From contig VSNQ01000162.1 of assembly GCA_009774395.1 (NCBI GenBank), positions 1 through 8,578 of the forward strand: a DNA stretch of 8,578 nucleotides, written 5' to 3'. The stretch comes from Lachnospiraceae bacterium (GTDB lineage Bacteria > Bacillota > Clostridia > Lachnospirales > Lachnospiraceae). Below the pieces are notes generated by a model. That model saw nothing but the letters and a program-made list of their open reading frames with translations. It was not told the origin of the DNA and searched no databases. The translations under genes were made by a program, and so were the position numbers. Shown in pieces: positions 7,329 through 8,578 of this stretch (the first letter of the stretch is position 1; each line of letters starts with the position of its first letter).

Positions 7329-7715
7329 AATCAAGAGGACGAGAACAACATAATCGGGCAGTATATTATTTTCTGTAAAGTGTATAATGAGCAGAGAAAG
7401 AAATATGGGCAGACAAAGAAAGCGGTAACAGAAACAATCCGTATCTGTAAAGATAGAAACGTGTTGAAAGAATATCTCGAAAGTAAAGAACAGGAGGTTG
7501 TGGACATTATGATGACATTATTTGATGATGAGCAGGTTTTGGAAGCATATGCAAAGGACATTGATGATAATGCTACACATAGGGAAGCAATAGAAAATGC
7601 AAGGATAATGTTAAAAAACAGAAGAATTACAGTAGAAGAAATACCAAGTTTTTTCCCAAAATTATCATTAGAAGATGCGAAAGAACTTGAAGTCGAGGTT
7701 ATGCAGTTGGTGTAA
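7329..7715 (+). pseudogene. C-terminal fragment of a PD-(D/E)XK nuclease family transposase
   Basis: From about 7329 to the stop at 7713-7715 the frame encodes a familiar tail: QYIIFCKVYNEQRKKYGQ, TETIRICKDRNVLKEYLESK, EQEVVDIMMTLFDDE, then a helical segment and EDAKELEVEVMQLV. This is how the C-termini of the Clostridia PD-(D/E)XK nuclease family transposases (Rpn-like) look to me. The nuclease domain that should precede it is missing. The frame stays open upstream to 7125, but those residues do not look like the family and the stretch crosses the small minus-strand gene and its promoter. No ribosome binding site and ATG precede the conserved part; the first in-frame Met after 7329 is in VDIMMTLF. 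I read it as a dead fragment. A second member of the same family begins at 8292. Confidence 0.7.
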
Positions 7716-7749
7716 TCGGCAAAACAATTTAATACCAAAATAACAGCGT

Positions 7750-7790
7750 AAAGGCGCATGGAATAGTAATTGTAACCATGCGCCTTTTTT
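7750..7790 (+). terminator. Strong hairpin with T-run before the second relaxase remnant
   Basis: AAAGGCGCATGG (7750-7761) and CCATGCGCCTTT (7776-7787) form a perfect 12-bp stem with a 14-nt loop, and the T-run reaches 7790. This has the form of an intrinsic terminator for the fragment ending at 7715. Because it sits only 20 bases before the start of a relaxase gene, it could also be part of that element's oriT. The sequence cannot decide between these. Confidence 0.7.
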
Positions 7791-7810
7791 GTGCCCAAGA
7801 GGAGGTACAT

Positions 7811-8032
7811 ATGGCAGTTTCAAAAATTCATGTTTTATATAATACGCTTGGAAAGGCAATTTCTTATATTACGAATCCGGATAAAACAGACGGCGGCTGT
7901 TTGGTTTCATCTTTTGGATGCAGTATAGAAACAGCAGTAATTGAAATGAAGTTAACAGCCAACCTTGCGGAGTACAGGCTTATCAAAGAGGATAAATTTG
8001 TAACAGGACTGTCACTAAGGAATTGTAAATAA
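7811..8032 (+). pseudogene. N-terminus of a relaxase/mobilization nuclease (PF03432-type), truncated
   Basis: AGGAGG at 7800-7805 lies 5 bases before the ATG at 7811, so the start is well supported. The first 50 or so residues, MAVSKIHVLYNTLGKAISYI followed by TNPDKTDGG, SSFGCSIETA and EMKLTANLA, match the N-terminus of relaxases of Clostridia conjugative and mobilizable elements. The Tyr in AISYITNPDKTD is the expected active-site residue. Full-length proteins are several hundred residues long. Here the frame changes character after LTANLA and stops after 73 residues with LSLRNCK, where an inverted-repeat element begins at 8018. The histidine-containing later motifs are absent, so it cannot be an active relaxase. 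This family differs from the MobA/MobL remnant at 6131-6737, so at least two elements are represented. Confidence 0.75.
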
Positions 8033-8157
8033 ATAACTTGTTAATTTGACGCTGTATAAATGTTCAGCTGCAAAGAACGGGCTACGTCAAGATTATCTGA
8101 TGCCGCAGATGGACATTGATACAAGTCAAATTGATGAGTTATTTATTGACAGTTCCT
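8018..8157. mobile_element. 140-bp element with 33-bp terminal inverted repeats (MITE-like or deleted IS)
   Basis: The 33 bases at 8018-8050 and the reverse complement of 8125-8157 agree at 28 of 33 positions. Both begin AGGAA and both end AATTTGAC; the shared centre is AATAAATAAC. The interior is 74 bases. The plus-strand frame from 8037 reads through the interior (RQDYLMPQMDIDTSQIDELF) to a TAA at 8157-8159 in the right repeat. This fits the 3' end of a transposase gene with its terminal repeat, so the element may be an insertion sequence with most of its interior deleted. I cannot name the IS family. The flanking bases (CACTA left, AAAGG right) show no target-site duplication. As RNA the repeats could also form a long hairpin. 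Confidence 0.6.
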
Positions 8158-8210
8158 AAAGGAAGCTGGAAAAGAAATAAACAATTTGAATGTGAAATTT
8201 TTGATATGAC

Positions 8211-8239
8211 TTTACACTATTTCTATATTTTGATATGAT
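8211..8239 (+). promoter_or_regulatory. Promoter for the right-edge transposase gene
   Basis: TTTACA (8211-8216) and TATGAT (8234-8239) are each one base from the sigma-A consensus and are spaced by exactly 17 bases. The direct repeat TTTTGATATGA (8199-8209 and 8228-8238) overlaps this promoter at a distance of 29 bases and could be an operator, which is speculation. Transcription would begin near 8246, where a small inverted repeat AGAATA/TATTCT (8246-8263) lies. Confidence 0.65.
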
Positions 8240-8291
8240 TAATTGAGAATACAAAAATATTCTAATGAGGATAGGAGTACAAAATATATAA

Positions 8292-8578
8292 ATGATGAAT
8301 GAAGAAACAAAATTGCAGAATTTGCCAGACACAAAAGAATCGCAGGATACTTCGCATACAAAGTCAAAAGAAATCACAGATAATCCGCATGACAAAGGAT
8401 ATAAGAGAATATTTTCAATCAAGAAAAACTTTCTTGATTTTATAAAAAAGTATATTTCATATGACTGGATGATGGAACTGACAGAAAAAGATTTGGAATT
8501 GATAGACAAAGAATTTATAACAGACCAATTTGACACATATGAATCAGACTTGGTATATAAGGTGAATACAAAAGAAGG
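8292..8578 (+). CDS. PD-(D/E)XK nuclease family transposase (Rpn-like), N-terminus, cut by window edge
   Basis: The frame opens with two consecutive ATG codons at 8292 and 8295 and runs without a stop to the window end (95 codons visible). AGGAG at 8273-8277 is 14 bases from the first ATG, longer than ideal; I prefer the first ATG because it is nearer. About 33 polar residues (many Glu, Lys, Thr, Ser) precede the conserved start HDKGYKRIFSIKKNFLDFIK, then MELTEKDLELIDKEFI and YESDLVYKV. This is the N-terminal nuclease-domain start of Clostridia PD-(D/E)XK family transposases related to Rpn recombination-promoting nucleases. The D-E-x-K catalytic part lies beyond the window. A promoter stands at 8211-8239. 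Nothing visible suggests it is broken, but completeness cannot be judged here. Confidence 0.75.
   Translation, partial: MMNEETKLQNLPDTKESQDTSHTKSKEITDNPHDKGYKRIFSIKKNFLDFIKKYISYDWMMELTEKDLELIDKEFITDQFDTYESDLVYKVNTKE

Noticed and set aside
8013..8162. Target-site duplication flanking the inverted-repeat element
   Set aside because: The bases immediately outside the two repeats do not match, so no duplication can be claimed.
8156..8536. Minus-strand open frame of 126 residues at the right edge
   Set aside because: It is the reverse of the PD-(D/E)XK gene and its promoter; the product is a Ser/Ile/Phe-rich shadow.

Overview
The window looks like a piece of a low-GC Firmicute chromosome, most likely a gut Lachnospiraceae or related Clostridia. 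I infer this from the AT-rich base composition, strong AGGAGG-type ribosome binding sites, a giant secreted protein with CAP, InlB-type and Ig-like modules, and remnants of Clostridia-type mobilizable elements. This placement comes from recognising protein families by eye; no search was run.

The left two thirds (303-5720) is one 1805-residue secreted protein. In order it has a signal peptide, a long Ser/Thr/Glu-rich stalk, a CAP (SCP-like) domain with its beta companion domain, a chitobiase C-terminal-like module, three InlB B-type repeats, seven Ig-like repeats with a 'DYxxxYxNNxNAG' core, and a C-terminal domain of about 410 residues. No LPXTG or other anchor is visible. A terminator-like hairpin lies upstream of the gene (181-228), and a clear terminator follows it (5750-5778).

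The right third (5779-8578) is debris of mobile elements. It contains: (1) an unassigned segment at 5779-6017; (2) a possible origin of transfer at 6018-6127, with a sequence close to the MOBQ nic core and several hairpins; (3) a GC-richer MobA/MobL relaxase pseudogene at 6131-6737, missing its catalytic N-terminus and an internal segment, with its C-terminus in a different frame; (4) a small, apparently intact minus-strand gene at 6817-7182 with its own promoter and ribosome binding site; (5) the C-terminal piece of a PD-(D/E)XK nuclease family transposase at 7329-7715; (6) a strong 12-bp stem at 7750-7790; (7) the N-terminus of a second, unrelated relaxase (PF03432 type) that breaks off after about 50 residues; (8) a 140-bp element bounded by 33-bp inverted repeats at 8018-8157; and (9) a promoter followed by the N-terminus of another PD-(D/E)XK family transposase that runs off the right edge.

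The genes do not form one operon. The surface protein is a stand-alone unit. The right side is best read as a place where several mobilizable elements landed and decayed, leaving one small complete gene and possibly one active transposase-like gene. I do not see a convincing new multi-gene system. The most interesting items are the orphan oriT-like segment, the inverted-repeat element, the small minus-strand gene and the uncharacterised C-terminal domain of the surface protein.
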